64,000 bases of DNA, from the NCBI GenBank assembly GCA_015206945.1, contig JADEXV010000001.1, positions 1 to 64,000 on the forward strand. The letters are read 5' to 3'. This stretch comes from Nostocales cyanobacterium LEGE 12452. GTDB lineage: Bacteria; Cyanobacteriota; Cyanobacteriia; Cyanobacteriales; Nostocaceae. Shown here in pieces: positions 1 through 9,430 of the stretch; positions within the stretch are counted from its first letter, which is position 1; each line of letters begins with the position of its first letter. The position numbers and the translations under genes are program-made. A model generated the notes under the pieces. It had not been told where the DNA came from. It saw nothing but the letters and a program-made list of their open reading frames with translations, and searched no databases.

Positions 1-35
1 GCCGAAGTGCTGCTCCCCACTCCCCCTAGCATTTT

Positions 36-866
36 ATGACTAACCAAGTTGCCCCTCCCCGCCATATTCTTGAAGAAATTGTGTCGCATAAAAGCCAAGA
101 AGTTGCACAAATGCAGCAAGAATTGCCTTTAGCCTCCTTGCGACAACAGTTAAATACAGCCCCGACTGTGCGAAATTTCTTGACTGCTTTGCAAGAAAAC
201 CCCAAACAACCTAGCTTAATTGCCGAGGTTAAAAAAGCATCGCCTAGCCGTGGGATTATCCGCGCAGATTTTGACCCAGTTGCTGTTGCTCAAGCTTATG
301 AACGAGGCGGTGCAGCTTGTTTATCAGTCTTGACTGACGAAAAGTTCTTTCAAGGCGGTTTTGATAATCTGCGAAGGGTGCGTCAACAAGTTGCATTACC
401 TTTACTGTGCAAGGAGTTCATCATTGACCGCTATCAAATTTATTTAGCACGGACAGCAGGTGCAGATGCAGTATTGTTGATTGCAGCTATTTTATCAGAT
501 CGAGAACTCCAAGACTTTTTGCGAGTAATTCACGATTTGGGCATGATTGCACTGGTAGAAGTCCATACCTTACCTGAACTGGATCGAGTCCTAAAGCTTG
601 ATAACCTAAGTTTAGTAGGAATCAACAATCGTAATTTAGAAGATTTTACCCTTGATTTAGGAACAACACAGCAACTCTTAGCAGAGCGTCAACAACAATT
701 ACAAAGTTTGGATATCACCGTCGTCAGCGAATCTGGACTGTATACACCTGCTGATTTATCTCTTGTCGCTGAGGCTGGTGCGCGTGCGGTTTTAATTGGA
801 GAGTCTTTAGTTAAACAAACTGATGTAGAGCAAGCTGTGCGTAAGATTTTAAGTGCTGAGTGCTGA
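36..866 (+). CDS. trpC: Indole-3-glycerol phosphate synthase
   Basis: Catalyses ring closure of carboxyphenylaminodeoxyribulose phosphate to indole-3-glycerol phosphate in tryptophan synthesis (cytosolic TIM barrel). The 276-aa protein shows the family signatures [10 protein letters not shown] near residue 65 (catalytic lysine), LCKEFIID near 125, [10 protein letters not shown] near 196 and [11 protein letters not shown] near 231, ending with the phosphate-binding GESLVK. The N-terminus is short compared with the longer housekeeping cyanobacterial TrpC as I remember it, so this may be the paralogue found in secondary aromatic gene sets; that is inference. The stop codon lies inside an AGTGCTGA heptamer repeat, so the last residues (SAEC) are repeat-derived. 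trpA lies 370 bp downstream, separated by a tandem array. Confidence 0.95.
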   Translation: MTNQVAPPRHILEEIVSHKSQEVAQMQQELPLASLRQQLNTAPTVRNFLTALQENPKQPSLIAEVKKASPSRGIIRADFDPVAVAQAYERGGAACLSVLTDEKFFQGGFDNLRRVRQQVALPLLCKEFIIDRYQIYLARTAGADAVLLIAAILSDRELQDFLRVIHDLGMIALVEVHTLPELDRVLKLDNLSLVGINNRNLEDFTLDLGTTQQLLAERQQQLQSLDITVVSESGLYTPADLSLVAEAGARAVLIGESLVKQTDVEQAVRKILSAEC

Positions 867-894
867 GGTAAACCTAAAAAATGAAGCTCTGATA

Positions 895-1160
895 CTCGAC
901 AACGGAGATAAAAGACTCGTTAACGGAGATAAAAGACTCATTAACGGAGATAAAAGCCTCGTCAACGGAGATAAAAGACTCATTAACGGAGATAAAAGAC
1001 TCATTAACGGAGATAAAAGACTCGTTAACGGAGATAAAAGCCTCGTTAACGGAGATAAAAGACTCGTTAACGGAGATAAAAGCCTCGTTAACGGAGATAA
1101 AAGCCTCGTTAACGGAGATAAAAGACTCATTCACGAGGATTAAAGACTCGTTAACAAAGA
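895..1160. repeat. 21-bp tandem repeat array between trpC and trpA
   Basis: Eleven intact AACGGAGATAAAAG cores start at 901, 922, 943, 964, 985, 1006, 1027, 1048, 1069, 1090 and 1111, exactly 21 bp apart. They are joined by CTCGTT, CTCATT or CTCGTC variants, and degenerate copies flank the array (about 1132 and 1153). Because 21 is a multiple of three, several frames on both strands stay open and give spurious repetitive ORFs. The array is not expected to encode protein. Its copy number probably varies between strains. Confidence 0.95.
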
Positions 1161-1236
1161 ATTTAGCATGGGCACCGCTAATTGCTAAGTGTAAATTATT
1201 CTAAAACTATTAACCAATCATTAACTATTTTTCAGC

Positions 1237-2070
1237 ATGACCTCTATCTCTGATTCCTTTCAAACTTTACGCGATCGCCAACAGTGTGCTTTAATCCCCT
1301 TTATCACAGCAGGCGATCCTAACTTAGAAACCACTGCCGAGGCTTTACGTATCTTAGATCGCAATGGTGCAGACTTCATCGAGTTGGGTGTTCCCTACTC
1401 CGACCCTCTAGCAGATGGGCCTGTGATTCAAGCAGCAGCAACCCGCGCTTTGCAAAAAGGCACGAAATTAGAGCAAGTGCTAGAGATGTTGCACATAGTC
1501 ATTCCTAACCTAAAAGCGCCGATAATTCTATTTACTTACTACAATCCCATTTTGCACCGGGGTATTAAGACATTTTTGGCGCAAATTGCCGTTGCTGGAG
1601 TGCAAGGGTTGGTAGTACCAGACTTACCCTTAGAAGAAGCAGAAGAATTAATCCAAACTGCTGCCTCTTTCGGAATTGAAGTAATTTTACTCGTAGCTCC
1701 TACCAGTTCTCAAGATAGAATTGTTGCGATCGCTCATCAATCTCAGGGTTTTATCTACCTAGTGAGTGTCACAGGTGTTACAGGTATCCGCGCTCAAATC
1801 CAAGACCGCGTAAAGTATTTATTAACAGATTTGCGAAGCGTCACCGATAAACCTATCGGCGTTGGTTTTGGTATTTCAGGCCCAGAACAAGCACATCAAG
1901 TAAAAGAATGGGGTGCAGATGCAGTGATTGTTGGTAGTGCCTTCGTTAAAAGGTTAGCTGAAGGTAGCCCAACTGAAGGACTGCAAGCTGTGGAACAACT
2001 CTGTCAAGAACTTAAAATAGCCATTACAGAAAGTCTGCGAGAAAGTCCATCTCTTCAAGAGGTGAGATAA
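1237..2070 (+). CDS. trpA: Tryptophan synthase alpha subunit
   Basis: Cleaves indole-3-glycerol phosphate to indole and glyceraldehyde-3-phosphate within the TrpA2B2 complex. The 277-aa protein carries [16 protein letters not shown] with Glu49 and Asp60 at the canonical catalytic positions, loop 6 around TGVTGIRAQ (residues 184-192), and the phosphate-binding GFGISGPEQ and IVGSAFV segments near the C-terminus. Length is normal. A HIP1-type GCGATCGCC occurs early in the gene. No trpB follows, so the beta subunit must be encoded elsewhere. Together with trpC it forms a small aromatic block broken up by the tandem array. Confidence 0.96.
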   Translation: MTSISDSFQTLRDRQQCALIPFITAGDPNLETTAEALRILDRNGADFIELGVPYSDPLADGPVIQAAATRALQKGTKLEQVLEMLHIVIPNLKAPIILFTYYNPILHRGIKTFLAQIAVAGVQGLVVPDLPLEEAEELIQTAASFGIEVILLVAPTSSQDRIVAIAHQSQGFIYLVSVTGVTGIRAQIQDRVKYLLTDLRSVTDKPIGVGFGISGPEQAHQVKEWGADAVIVGSAFVKRLAEGSPTEGLQAVEQLCQELKIAITESLRESPSLQEVR

Positions 2071-2293
2071 ATCCATCCGCAGACTTAGGGTGTACACACA
2101 AGTCGAATTACCCCCCTTAATCCCCCCGATGCATTGGTGGGAAGCCGGAAATCTAGTTCCCTCCCCAATACATACGGGGAGGGTTAGGGTGGGGTAAAAC
2201 CCTGGTTAATCAGCTGCTTTCAGACTTGTCTGTACACCGTAGGTTTCTGGGGGGAATTAAGTAGAGATGGGTTAGGGTTAGGGAAAGTTTTGA
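2071..2293. repeat. Intergenic dispersed-repeat sequence with CCCTCCCC/GGGGAGGG hairpin
   Basis: The gap between trpA and the convergent 2TM gene contains C-rich and G-rich tracts typical of dispersed Nostocales repeats. A hairpin CCCTCCCC (2159-2166) with GGGGAGGG (2176-2183) is followed by GGTTAGGGTGGGG. It could help terminate transcription between the convergent genes, but it has no clear T-run. No coding potential was seen. Confidence 0.5.
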
Positions 2294-2797
2294 TTAAGCC
2301 TGTAATACCTTAAACCACTTATTCAAAACTGTGCTGATGGTTTTCTTAATCTGATGATTGCGACTCCATTTTTGGAATGCCATTTCATACTCTTCACCTT
2401 TGATTTGAAAGGTATTCCAGACATCAAGCGCTACAGGCAATCCGCAGAATAGTAAAATATACAGCGACCAAGAAATTCCGCCACCTGTGATTAAATCAAG
2501 CAGTATAAAAAAGCCAGTGGAAATTGCATATTTGCTTAAACGCTTCTGAAATCTTCTGATGCGGTAGGCGTCAAAAGCTTTTCGCTGTTGGAGTTGCCCC
2601 TGTTGTGCTACCCAATCGCGTTCTGCTAATTTTAAAGACTCAGGTGAAATTTCTAACTCAGCAGCAATTTCTAATATATGCTCATAAGAAAATTCTGTGT
2701 CTTTATCATCTGCTTGACGAGCGATCGCTAAGTGTAAAATTTGTTGAACATCTTCTTGGCTATAAGAGCGGATGCTTTGAGGTTCAAACGCCGTCAT
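2294..2797 (-). CDS. 2TM domain-containing protein
   Basis: A 167-aa protein with a soluble N-terminal half rich in acidic residues and glutamine (SYSQEDVQQILHLAIAR), followed by a basic stretch (RIRRFQKRLSKY). Two hydrophobic segments then follow at roughly residues 94-110 and 113-128, separated by a very short turn, and the tail is cytosolic and basic. This matches the 2TM domain family, which is common in cyanobacteria and of unknown function. It lies convergent to trpA. The start is the ATG giving MTAFEPQS. Function is not inferred. Confidence 0.75.
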   Translation of the reverse strand: MTAFEPQSIRSYSQEDVQQILHLAIARQADDKDTEFSYEHILEIAAELEISPESLKLAERDWVAQQGQLQQRKAFDAYRIRRFQKRLSKYAISTGFFILLDLITGGGISWSLYILLFCGLPVALDVWNTFQIKGEEYEMAFQKWSRNHQIKKTISTVLNKWFKVLQA

Positions 2798-2951
2798 AAT
2801 TCTTTCTCTTAATATTAGTTTTAATAGAAATTTGCTGCCCGATAGATTTTAAGCAGCTACGCCAGTACTACTTCCATTATCTCTACATTAACAAATCTGG
2901 ATGTTGTCGCGCGTACAATGTATTGGTTTTTTAACTTTGAGCAAAAAGCGT

Positions 2952-3761
2952 CTATTCCTCCCCTACTTTTGGTTGTCGATAGGCGTAAATATCTTGAATA
3001 ACTTGTACCCAACCATTAGCGACAGATTCGAGGATGCGATCGCCTTTTTCTTTAGTTGCAGTTGTAGCGTCGCCAATTACTCCACTTTTACTAATATCTC
3101 GCGTTACCCAAGATACAGGTAACTTACCCTCCCAACTCAGTAAACTACTTTGGGATTGTTCCGGTGGATATTCTGCAACAGCTTTCTCTAACTTTACTTG
3201 TTCTGGTAAAAGCGATAACATAATGCTCGTTTCAGCGTCTCCGGCGTGCATTCCTAGCGCTGCTTCTTTTGGAGTTAATAAATCTTTAGTAATATTAGGC
3301 ACACGCCAAGTAAATAACGGAAATACCAAAAAGTCATCATACTTAACGTGCAAATCCCGCGCCGCCATTTGCATAACTTGGGGTTGTCCACCGTGGGAGT
3401 TCATTAACACCAGTTTTCTAAACCCAGCCCGGTAGATACTTTCTCCCACTTCCATAATAATTGCCGTGAGAGTTGCCGTACTCAACGTAATCGTACCGGG
3501 AAAGTGCCAGTGTTCGTTAGATTTGCCATAATAAAGGTTTGGTAAAGCATAAGCGGGAATACTAACATCCAATTTTTCCATTGCTTTTCCCAGCACCCCC
3601 ACACCGATCGCAGCATCTACAATTAAGGGTAGATGAGGGCCATGTTGTTCGATTGCCCCCACAGGCTGAATGATTACCACATTTTCTTTATCTGGCATTG
3701 CCTGGATGTCAGTCCAGGTAAGGTAGGGAAAAAAGCGTTCTGGTGGAATGAAGCTATGCAT
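2952..3761 (-). CDS. Creatininase-family amidohydrolase
   Basis: A 269-aa protein of the creatininase/creatinine amidohydrolase superfamily (metal-dependent, cytosolic). The N-terminal GAIEQHGPHLPL provides Glu38 and His40, with Asp49 following. LMNSHGGQPQVM and HAGDAETSIML supply the further conserved metal-site residues of the family. Substrates in this family range from creatinine to formamide intermediates of cofactor synthesis, and nothing here fixes the substrate. It is transcribed away from the ROK kinase on the opposite strand. Confidence 0.85.
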   Translation of the reverse strand: MHSFIPPERFFPYLTWTDIQAMPDKENVVIIQPVGAIEQHGPHLPLIVDAAIGVGVLGKAMEKLDVSIPAYALPNLYYGKSNEHWHFPGTITLSTATLTAIIMEVGESIYRAGFRKLVLMNSHGGQPQVMQMAARDLHVKYDDFLVFPLFTWRVPNITKDLLTPKEAALGMHAGDAETSIMLSLLPEQVKLEKAVAEYPPEQSQSSLLSWEGKLPVSWVTRDISKSGVIGDATTATKEKGDRILESVANGWVQVIQDIYAYRQPKVGEE

Positions 3762-3923
3762 ATTGGTTAAATTTATATTTTAGGGCATTGGGGATGGGCA
3801 TTTATTCTCTTTTGTGACTTGTCTCTCTTCTCCCCAATATAAAGACTCTCGAAACATCCGAATATTATCAAATACAGCAGAGCATAATATCCAAAGAACA
3901 AGCATTAACAAGGATGTAACTCA

Positions 3924-4640
3924 ATGGTTGAAGAAAATGGTTCGGTTCGTACCCTATCGGTTGATATTGGCGGTAGTGGCGTTAAGGCTATGGTTTTAGA
4001 TATTACGGGGACTCCTGTAACAGAAAGGGCGCGTTTAGATACGCCTCAACCTGCTACACCGGATGTTGTAATTAATGCAATTGTTGTATTAGCTGCGGCT
4101 CAAGGTGAATTTCATCGCGTTTCCGTCGGTTTTCCTGGTGTGGTGCGCTGTGGAGTCACAGAAACGGCGGTAAACTTACATCCAGATTGGGTTGGATTTG
4201 ATTTGGAAACAGCATTATTAAAACACTTAAACAAGCCTGTACGGGTAATTAATGATGCAGACATGCAGGGGTTTGGTGCGATCGCAGGTAAAGGTGTCGA
4301 ATTGGTGATTACTCTGGGTACGGGGTTTGGTTCGGCTTTATTTGTGGATGGTAAGCTGGTGCCAAATATGGAAATGGGGCATCATCCGTTTCGTAAAGGA
4401 GAGACTTTTGAGCAGCAGTTGGGGCGTGCAGAGTTAGAAAAAATTGGTGAGAAAAGATGGAATAGGCGTTTAGAAAAAGCGATCGCATCCTTGCAACATC
4501 TGTTTAATTATGACTACCTTTACATTGGCGGTGGTGAAGCCGTAAGAGTGAATTTCCAGCTACCGTTAAATGTCAAACTCATCCCCAATATCACCGGTTT
4601 ATTAGGCGGTATTGCCTTGTGGCGAGATGAAAAAAGGTAA
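3924..4640 (+). CDS. ROK-family sugar kinase, polyphosphate glucokinase-like
   Basis: A 238-aa protein of the ROK (repressor, ORF, kinase) fold without a DNA-binding domain. It has the phosphate-1 motif SVDIGGSGVKAMVLD at the N-terminus, VINDADMQGFG with the probable catalytic aspartate near residue 112, and the phosphate-2 motif LGTGFGSALFVDG. The EMGHHPFRKG segment occupies the place of the glucose-contacting region, and IGGGEAV is the adenosine segment. The length and HHPFRKG segment resemble PpgK-type glucokinases that use polyphosphate or ATP; the phosphate donor is not determinable here. An AGGA element lies about 9 nt before the ATG. Confidence 0.82.
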   Translation: MVEENGSVRTLSVDIGGSGVKAMVLDITGTPVTERARLDTPQPATPDVVINAIVVLAAAQGEFHRVSVGFPGVVRCGVTETAVNLHPDWVGFDLETALLKHLNKPVRVINDADMQGFGAIAGKGVELVITLGTGFGSALFVDGKLVPNMEMGHHPFRKGETFEQQLGRAELEKIGEKRWNRRLEKAIASLQHLFNYDYLYIGGGEAVRVNFQLPLNVKLIPNITGLLGGIALWRDEKR

Positions 4641-4948
4641 AAAGATTTTTCAATATCCACAACTGAGAGTATTAAGCGATATCTAAGGGCAGCCTATGCC
4701 TACACGCCTTTTCTTAAGGTGCATCTTTTCTCAAAAACCATTGATTTAGATAGTACGTCTGATAACTTGATGGCTTGATGAATGATATTAATCTAATTAA
4801 ATGGAATTGGAGGTGAGCAAATATGAACATGAAAATATTATCTGGAAAAATTAGTACATGATTTTTTTGCTTGCTCAGTGTATACTATCCCGGACAGCAA
4901 CAATATTGTTGTTTAAAAGAAATATTGCTTGAAGTAAAATAAACGAAA
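4641..4948. other. Intergenic, no feature recognised
   Basis: An AT-rich gap between the ROK kinase and the peptidoglycan-binding protein gene. It contains only very short reading frames. No hairpin with a T-run, no RNA gene and no recognised repeat was seen. Confidence 0.5.
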
Positions 4949-5503
4949 ATGAATGAAATTGGCCTGATGATGACGGGCGTATTCACAATAAGACAAGCAT
5001 CTGGGGCCAATTTGCCACAGCAGCAATTATTGCAAATGGAAAATGACGTAAACCAGTCAAAACAGAGTCAGTTAGAGATAGCTGCTAAAGTTACACCACC
5101 TGAATTTATGCAGACAGATGAGATTTCTCAGGCTTCTCTCTCAGCGCAGAAACTAGAAAAAAAACACATACTTCAGAAAATCAGCAAAAAGGATCTGGGA
5201 CTAGTTTCTTCTAACTTAGGTAAGCCTAAGAAATCTTTTCAGTCTGAGGCTAAAGTCCGTACAAAGGCTACAGGACGGTTCCAGAAGTTTAGTAGCCAAC
5301 CTCTACCGACTCTTTATTTCGGTAGTTCTGGTATTGCTGTCAGAGCCTTACAACAGCTATTAGTGTCTAATGGTTATGCTGTGAGAGTAGATGGGATTTT
5401 TGGCGCACTAACAGAGACTGCTGTCAAAGCCTTTCAAAACCAGCGAAATTTAGGTGTAGATGGAGTAGTTGGTGAACGAACTTGGGGTGCATTGACAATT
5501 TAG
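4949..5503 (+). CDS. Peptidoglycan-binding domain protein
   Basis: A 184-aa protein with a low-complexity, Gln/Lys/Ser-rich N-terminal 110 residues and a C-terminal PG_binding_1 domain (about residues 121-184): LYFGSSGIAVRALQQLL, VDGIFGALTETAVKAFQ, VDGVVGERTWGAL. The GxxG and AVxxFQ pattern is typical of peptidoglycan-binding three-helix domains. No catalytic domain is attached and no convincing signal peptide is seen at the chosen start (MNEIGLMMTG). Either secretion is non-classical or the true N-terminus differs. It converges on susA through a heptamer repeat region. Confidence 0.8.
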   Translation: MNEIGLMMTGVFTIRQASGANLPQQQLLQMENDVNQSKQSQLEIAAKVTPPEFMQTDEISQASLSAQKLEKKHILQKISKKDLGLVSSNLGKPKKSFQSEAKVRTKATGRFQKFSSQPLPTLYFGSSGIAVRALQQLLVSNGYAVRVDGIFGALTETAVKAFQNQRNLGVDGVVGERTWGALTI

Positions 5504-5504
5504 T

Positions 5505-5576
5505 TATTTGTCCATTGTCCTTAGTCATTTGTCCTTAGTCCTTAGCTAATGACAAATGACAAATGACAAATGACAA
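5505..5576. repeat. Heptanucleotide tandem repeats (STRR) between convergent genes
   Basis: The left half contains TTTGTCC/TTAGTCA heptamers and the right half four AATGACA heptamers in a row. The two halves are largely complementary, so the transcript could fold into a long imperfect hairpin between the convergent peptidoglycan-binding and susA genes. The same heptamer family occurs upstream of rdgB near 62.3 kb. Confidence 0.85.
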
Positions 5577-5577
5577 A

Positions 5578-7998
5578 CTAACGGTACTTATGCTGCTCTA
5601 ATAGCTGTTGCGCTCTTGGCTTGTAAATTAAATAGAACAAAGCCTCGATATAGCGCAATAAGTCTTCCCGATTTTCCTTTGAGGTAAAGTTCCAGAAGCC
5701 ATAAATTCGTGCTAATGATAACAACTTGCTAGTGTGAATTTTCCAAGTATAGGTGCTGTAAACTCGGTCAATTCCTCGTTGGGAAATTTCACTCCAATAA
5801 TTAGGATTTTGTTCACATTTAGTGATGAAGTCTACAATTTTGGTGGCTGTCTCCTCTAAATTTGTCGGGTTAATCAAAAAGCCATTCACCTTATCTTGAA
5901 TAATCTCTAATGGTCCACCAAACTGTGTGGCAAAAGTCGGTAATCCTGAAACCATCGACTCTAAAATTGTCAAACCAAAAGCTTCAAATAAGGCTGGTTG
6001 TACAAAAATTCCCTGATGATCGGCAATGACTCGATAAATTTCACCAGAATCAGTTTTAGTCAGGCGCACACCCAGCCAACGAATCTTTCCGTGGAGATTG
6101 TACTGGTCAATTATTTGGTAGAGTTTGATAATTTCGTCACGTTCTTCGTTATCACCTGATTCTTCGACGCGTAATTTACCCGCTACCAAAATTAAGTTGC
6201 AATGCTCTTGTAATTCTTTACTTTGACCATAACATTCAGCTAAACCTGTGAGGTTTTTGATGTGGTCAAGACGCGCCATTGAGAAGAGAGAGCGCTTGTT
6301 AGGATCGTCGAGTTTGCCAAAGATTTGCGTGGGGTCTTCCAGAGTAAATAGGGTTTCTGCAAGGCGTTGGCGATCGCTCTCTACTCGGTCTTTATTTCGG
6401 GTGTAGGGGAAGTAATTATTTTCGTTTACTCCAGGCGGTACGACATTAAATTTGGGACTAAATAATTCAATGCCATTGGTCACATGGTACAACTCCGGCA
6501 TGGTGAAGCACTTATAAGACTCGTACTGTCCCACACTATCCGGTGTTCCGACAATTTCTTGGTAGGTGCTGCTGATCACAAAATTGGCAGCATTCATAGC
6601 AATCAAATCAGCAGTGAATTGCAAGGAAAAATGATATTTCTCCTCCAATTCTTGCCAGTAGAGGTTACTGAACAAGTATTTAGATTTTTCCAAAGCATGG
6701 GCAACATTGCATTGGGTAACTTTCAAACGCCGCGCCAGCAAGAATGCCACTAAATTCCCATCAGTATAGTTCCCAACTATTAAGTCAGGTGTGCCTTGAA
6801 ATTCTGCCCTTAGTTCTCTTTCGGAATCAATGGCGTAGGTTTCTAGATAAGGCCAAAACTCAAACCGGGAAATCCAGTTTTGAGTCATGTTAGGGTTAAA
6901 TTCCCGCAAAGGCACTCGCAAAATCCAGGCATTTTCAGTCCCGTGGACTTTTTCTAGCCGTTGATTACAAAGAGTACCATCACTATTGGGAATCAAGCGG
7001 GTGAGAATAATTACCTTTGGCTCGACATTCAATTTCTCTAAACCCGCAAGCAGGACATCTTCTTGTAGCTGCTTCTCTAGGCTCTTTGCCTGGTCAAGGA
7101 CGTAAACTACCTGACCGCCAGTATCGGGACGCCCCAATACTCCCTCTTGCCCAAACCAACCGTGAGCTGACACCAAGACGATTCTAAAAATCATCGGGAC
7201 ACGAGAAATGAAAGCTTCTAAGGTCTGGGGATCGGCAGAATCAATCAATTCATCAAGAATATTTAAAGTTTCTCGCACTCGCGCTGCGGTGTTACCCCAA
7301 CCTGGCTCAAAACCCATTGACTGCAATTGGAAGCGGAATTGTTCGTAGGGTTCATCATCGGGGCGATTATTAACAAAGCCGATAGCTTTCTTAACTTGCT
7401 CGGAAAGTTGCTGCTGTGATTGAATGCGATCGTTAAGCAGCAGTTGCACACCGTTGTAATGGTGCAGACGCAAGAAATTCAACAAGCTGTCCAGCAATTC
7501 TTTGGGGTCTTGAAAGATTTGGCTAGATAGATAGCGGTTGAGAAATTGTACCCCTTTACCAATATTTTTAGGATCGCGGATGGTTGGGGTGTAGTCATAA
7601 AACGGGCCGAAGTCCAATTCTAGCAGGTCGCCCTCGTTGGGATGATATTTGTTCACCAAGCGATCGCGCAGATCCAACAAATCCTGCACCGTCATCGGCT
7701 CAATGCTTAAGTCTGATGTCAACCAATAAACTTCTTGGCTGGCAATCTTAGAACGGATGATGAAACAGAAGTTTGAGTCCTCCTGAATTATTTCCTGAGT
7801 ATAGTAAATGAGTTTGCCTAACTCTGAGGAAGTGTAAAAGCCTTCAGGTTTCTGGGATTTGGAGCAATACTCACTATATACATTGAGTATGTCGTTCCGC
7901 AGCAAGTACTTCTTTTCTTGTTGGCGTAATTCACTAAGAAAGGAACGTAAATCACTTTTTTCTTCACTATCTAAGACTGCTTGAAGCAATTCAGACAT
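5578..7998 (-). CDS. susA: Sucrose synthase
   Basis: Reversible UDP/ADP-glucose plus fructose to sucrose conversion; in heterocystous cyanobacteria it mainly acts in sucrose cleavage. The 806-aa protein has the N-terminal sucrose-synthase regulatory region, then a GT4 glycosyltransferase core: GWFGQEGVLGRPDTGGQ near residue 280, EKSKYLFSNLYW, FSMARLDHIKN and the EX7E motif in FEAFGLTILESM. The start at 7998 (MSELLQAVL) is chosen because GGAG lies 6 nt upstream and the length matches the Anabaena enzyme. The frame stays open another 33 codons upstream, but without support. The upstream 720 bp has no other large gene. Confidence 0.96.
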   Translation of the reverse strand: MSELLQAVLDSEEKSDLRSFLSELRQQEKKYLLRNDILNVYSEYCSKSQKPEGFYTSSELGKLIYYTQEIIQEDSNFCFIIRSKIASQEVYWLTSDLSIEPMTVQDLLDLRDRLVNKYHPNEGDLLELDFGPFYDYTPTIRDPKNIGKGVQFLNRYLSSQIFQDPKELLDSLLNFLRLHHYNGVQLLLNDRIQSQQQLSEQVKKAIGFVNNRPDDEPYEQFRFQLQSMGFEPGWGNTAARVRETLNILDELIDSADPQTLEAFISRVPMIFRIVLVSAHGWFGQEGVLGRPDTGGQVVYVLDQAKSLEKQLQEDVLLAGLEKLNVEPKVIILTRLIPNSDGTLCNQRLEKVHGTENAWILRVPLREFNPNMTQNWISRFEFWPYLETYAIDSERELRAEFQGTPDLIVGNYTDGNLVAFLLARRLKVTQCNVAHALEKSKYLFSNLYWQELEEKYHFSLQFTADLIAMNAANFVISSTYQEIVGTPDSVGQYESYKCFTMPELYHVTNGIELFSPKFNVVPPGVNENNYFPYTRNKDRVESDRQRLAETLFTLEDPTQIFGKLDDPNKRSLFSMARLDHIKNLTGLAECYGQSKELQEHCNLILVAGKLRVEESGDNEERDEIIKLYQIIDQYNLHGKIRWLGVRLTKTDSGEIYRVIADHQGIFVQPALFEAFGLTILESMVSGLPTFATQFGGPLEIIQDKVNGFLINPTNLEETATKIVDFITKCEQNPNYWSEISQRGIDRVYSTYTWKIHTSKLLSLARIYGFWNFTSKENREDLLRYIEALFYLIYKPRAQQLLEQHKYR

Positions 7999-8718
7999 AG
8001 CAACTCCACTAAATGACGATGTTTGCATTGTTAACTTTCTAGGCAAGACAAATAAGCCTCCACCTTTTGTTAGACATATATAAACACGAAACAACACAGA
8101 TAAATTATTTTACCTGTGTACCTACAAGTATCAACTTTTCAGCAGGCACTTAAATCATGTTCTACTTTACTTAAAGTATCTATGACTCAGTATTTTTGGA
8201 TCTCACTAAAGGAATACAATTTTTATTTCTTTTGATAGAGGTTACTAAATAACTGCATACTAATATTTGGGGCACAAATTATCACGCCCTCAATTGCTTA
8301 ATGTAATCTTTACTATATCATTCATTTGCGTATATTTTGATTATCAGCACATACAGCAGAATTCATAATTCCGGAGCCGGAGAAGTTTCCGTTGCTTTGG
8401 TCAGAATAGGCTGCACTAACTAACAGAAGTATGAGACTTAGCATGTGTAGTTAACAAACTTGAAATCTGCTGTATATAAAATAAATAATTTCAAAAATAA
8501 AATCTGATTCCTCTATTGTGTTAATCTAGGGAATAATTGATAATATTGCTATAATTTTTTTGAAACGCTTGAAACAAAAGTTAATGGTTTTACTGAAGCT
8601 TTAACTATCTTATTTAAACTTAAATGAATTAAAATAAATTTTTGTTGAAGAACAGACTAACTATTTATTTCACATAGTTATAATTTAGACAAAAGTTGTT
8701 TAATTTTGGTCGATTTAT
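7999..8718. other. susA upstream region
   Basis: A 720-bp AT-rich region between susA (minus) and the small membrane protein gene (plus). It must hold the promoters for both. A MITE-like element occupies 8352-8474. Nothing else recognisable, and no clear sigma-70 pair could be assigned with confidence. Confidence 0.5.
8352..8474. repeat. MITE-like element, copy A (TACAGCAGA terminal inverted repeats)
   Basis: About 123 bp bounded by TACAGCAGAATTCA on the left and TGAAATCTGCTGTA on the right, an inverted pair with one mismatch over 14 bp. The right half shares CTAACAGAAGTA and GAGACTTAGC-type segments with copies at 10.2, 20.2 and 37.4 kb. No coding capacity, so it would be mobilised in trans if mobile at all. 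Confidence 0.75.
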
Positions 8719-8835
8719 ATGGCTAGCAATACAGATAAAATAACAGCTTCTGACCACAGTATAGGCAACATTTTGATTATGTCTTTACTTGCCTTCTGTG
8801 GGCTGACCTTGATCATTCTTCTAGGCATTTTTTAA
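8719..8835 (+). CDS. 38-aa single-span membrane peptide
   Basis: A short frame beginning MASNTDKITASDHSIGNI and continuing into one hydrophobic helix of about 20 residues (ILIMSLLAFCGLTLIILLG), ending IF. A strong hairpin follows about 35 bp after the stop, which supports a real short transcription unit. The layout (short polar N-terminus plus one transmembrane helix) is that of small thylakoid or cell-membrane subunits, but I do not recognise the family. Orientation is divergent from susA. Confidence 0.6.
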   Translation: MASNTDKITASDHSIGNILIMSLLAFCGLTLIILLGIF

Positions 8836-8868
8836 AAGTCAAATGTGCGTTCAAAAACTTCTAAGGCT

Positions 8869-8902
8869 AAATTCCCGACTTTTCTAAAATGTCGGGAATT
8901 TT
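8869..8902 (+). terminator. Rho-independent terminator after the 38-aa gene
   Basis: An 11-bp stem, AAATTCCCGAC with GTCGGGAATTT, and an 11-nt loop, followed by TTAAT. It lies 34 bp past the stop of the small membrane peptide gene. Confidence 0.8.
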
Positions 8903-9208
8903 AATATGAAAGAGGTTTACTTAGAGGGTATTTGAACCTACATTCCGCAGTTTGAAGGTCAAGTGGTGGTATTTTAAAGTTTAAGTGAATGAAAGTATTG
9001 ATGGCATTTGCAAATTAGCAAACAAATACCGTCCATTGAAACCCAAGATATAGACCATCTGGGGATGCTATCACAGGCGCAGGCAATTTATAGGGTGGTT
9101 TGCGTTAAACATCGGCGTGCTTCATTCTAAATAGAATAAGTCGGATTTATTTGCACGTAACATTTTCTCATCTTTAAATATGAATCAGAACTGAAGGTAT
9201 TAACTTGA
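8903..9208. other. Intergenic, decayed sequence
   Basis: No intact reading frame, RNA or hairpin recognised. It precedes the haemagglutinin-like remnant and may be part of the same decayed gene, but stops occur in all frames. Confidence 0.4.
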
Positions 9209-9430
9209 CGATACAGTTTTGGTAGATTGGGTAACGCTCAATCCCAGCACCAGAAACCGCAAGAGTCCACTGTTACCATCAAACCTACTACTGCTACGCC
9301 AAAACCCATTGTAGAAGCTACAGGGTGGGTGATAAATACCAAAGGTGAGTTGGAACTTAGAGCAAATGCACCCACCAAACCTCATAGTAGTTCATGGCAA
9401 AACCCTGTATCTTGTCGTGTTGCTTCTTAG
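9209..9430 (+). pseudogene. Remnant C-terminus of a filamentous-haemagglutinin-like outer-surface protein
   Basis: The frame reads IVEATGWVINTKGELELRA and then SSSWQNPVSCRVAS before a stop. From memory this matches the C-terminal signature (EAxGWxxNxxGxVxLxA...WQNxxSC) of large cyanobacterial haemagglutinin/S-layer-like secreted proteins. Only about 70 codons are left, an in-frame TGA sits at 9206-9208 just upstream, and there is no N-terminal TPS domain. I read it as the tail of a deleted gene. Confidence 0.5.

Noticed and set aside
849-1143. Repetitive reading frames on both strands (LVNGDKR and FISVNE repeats)
   Set aside because: They are produced by the 21-bp tandem array, which leaves several frames open; no start signals or family similarity.
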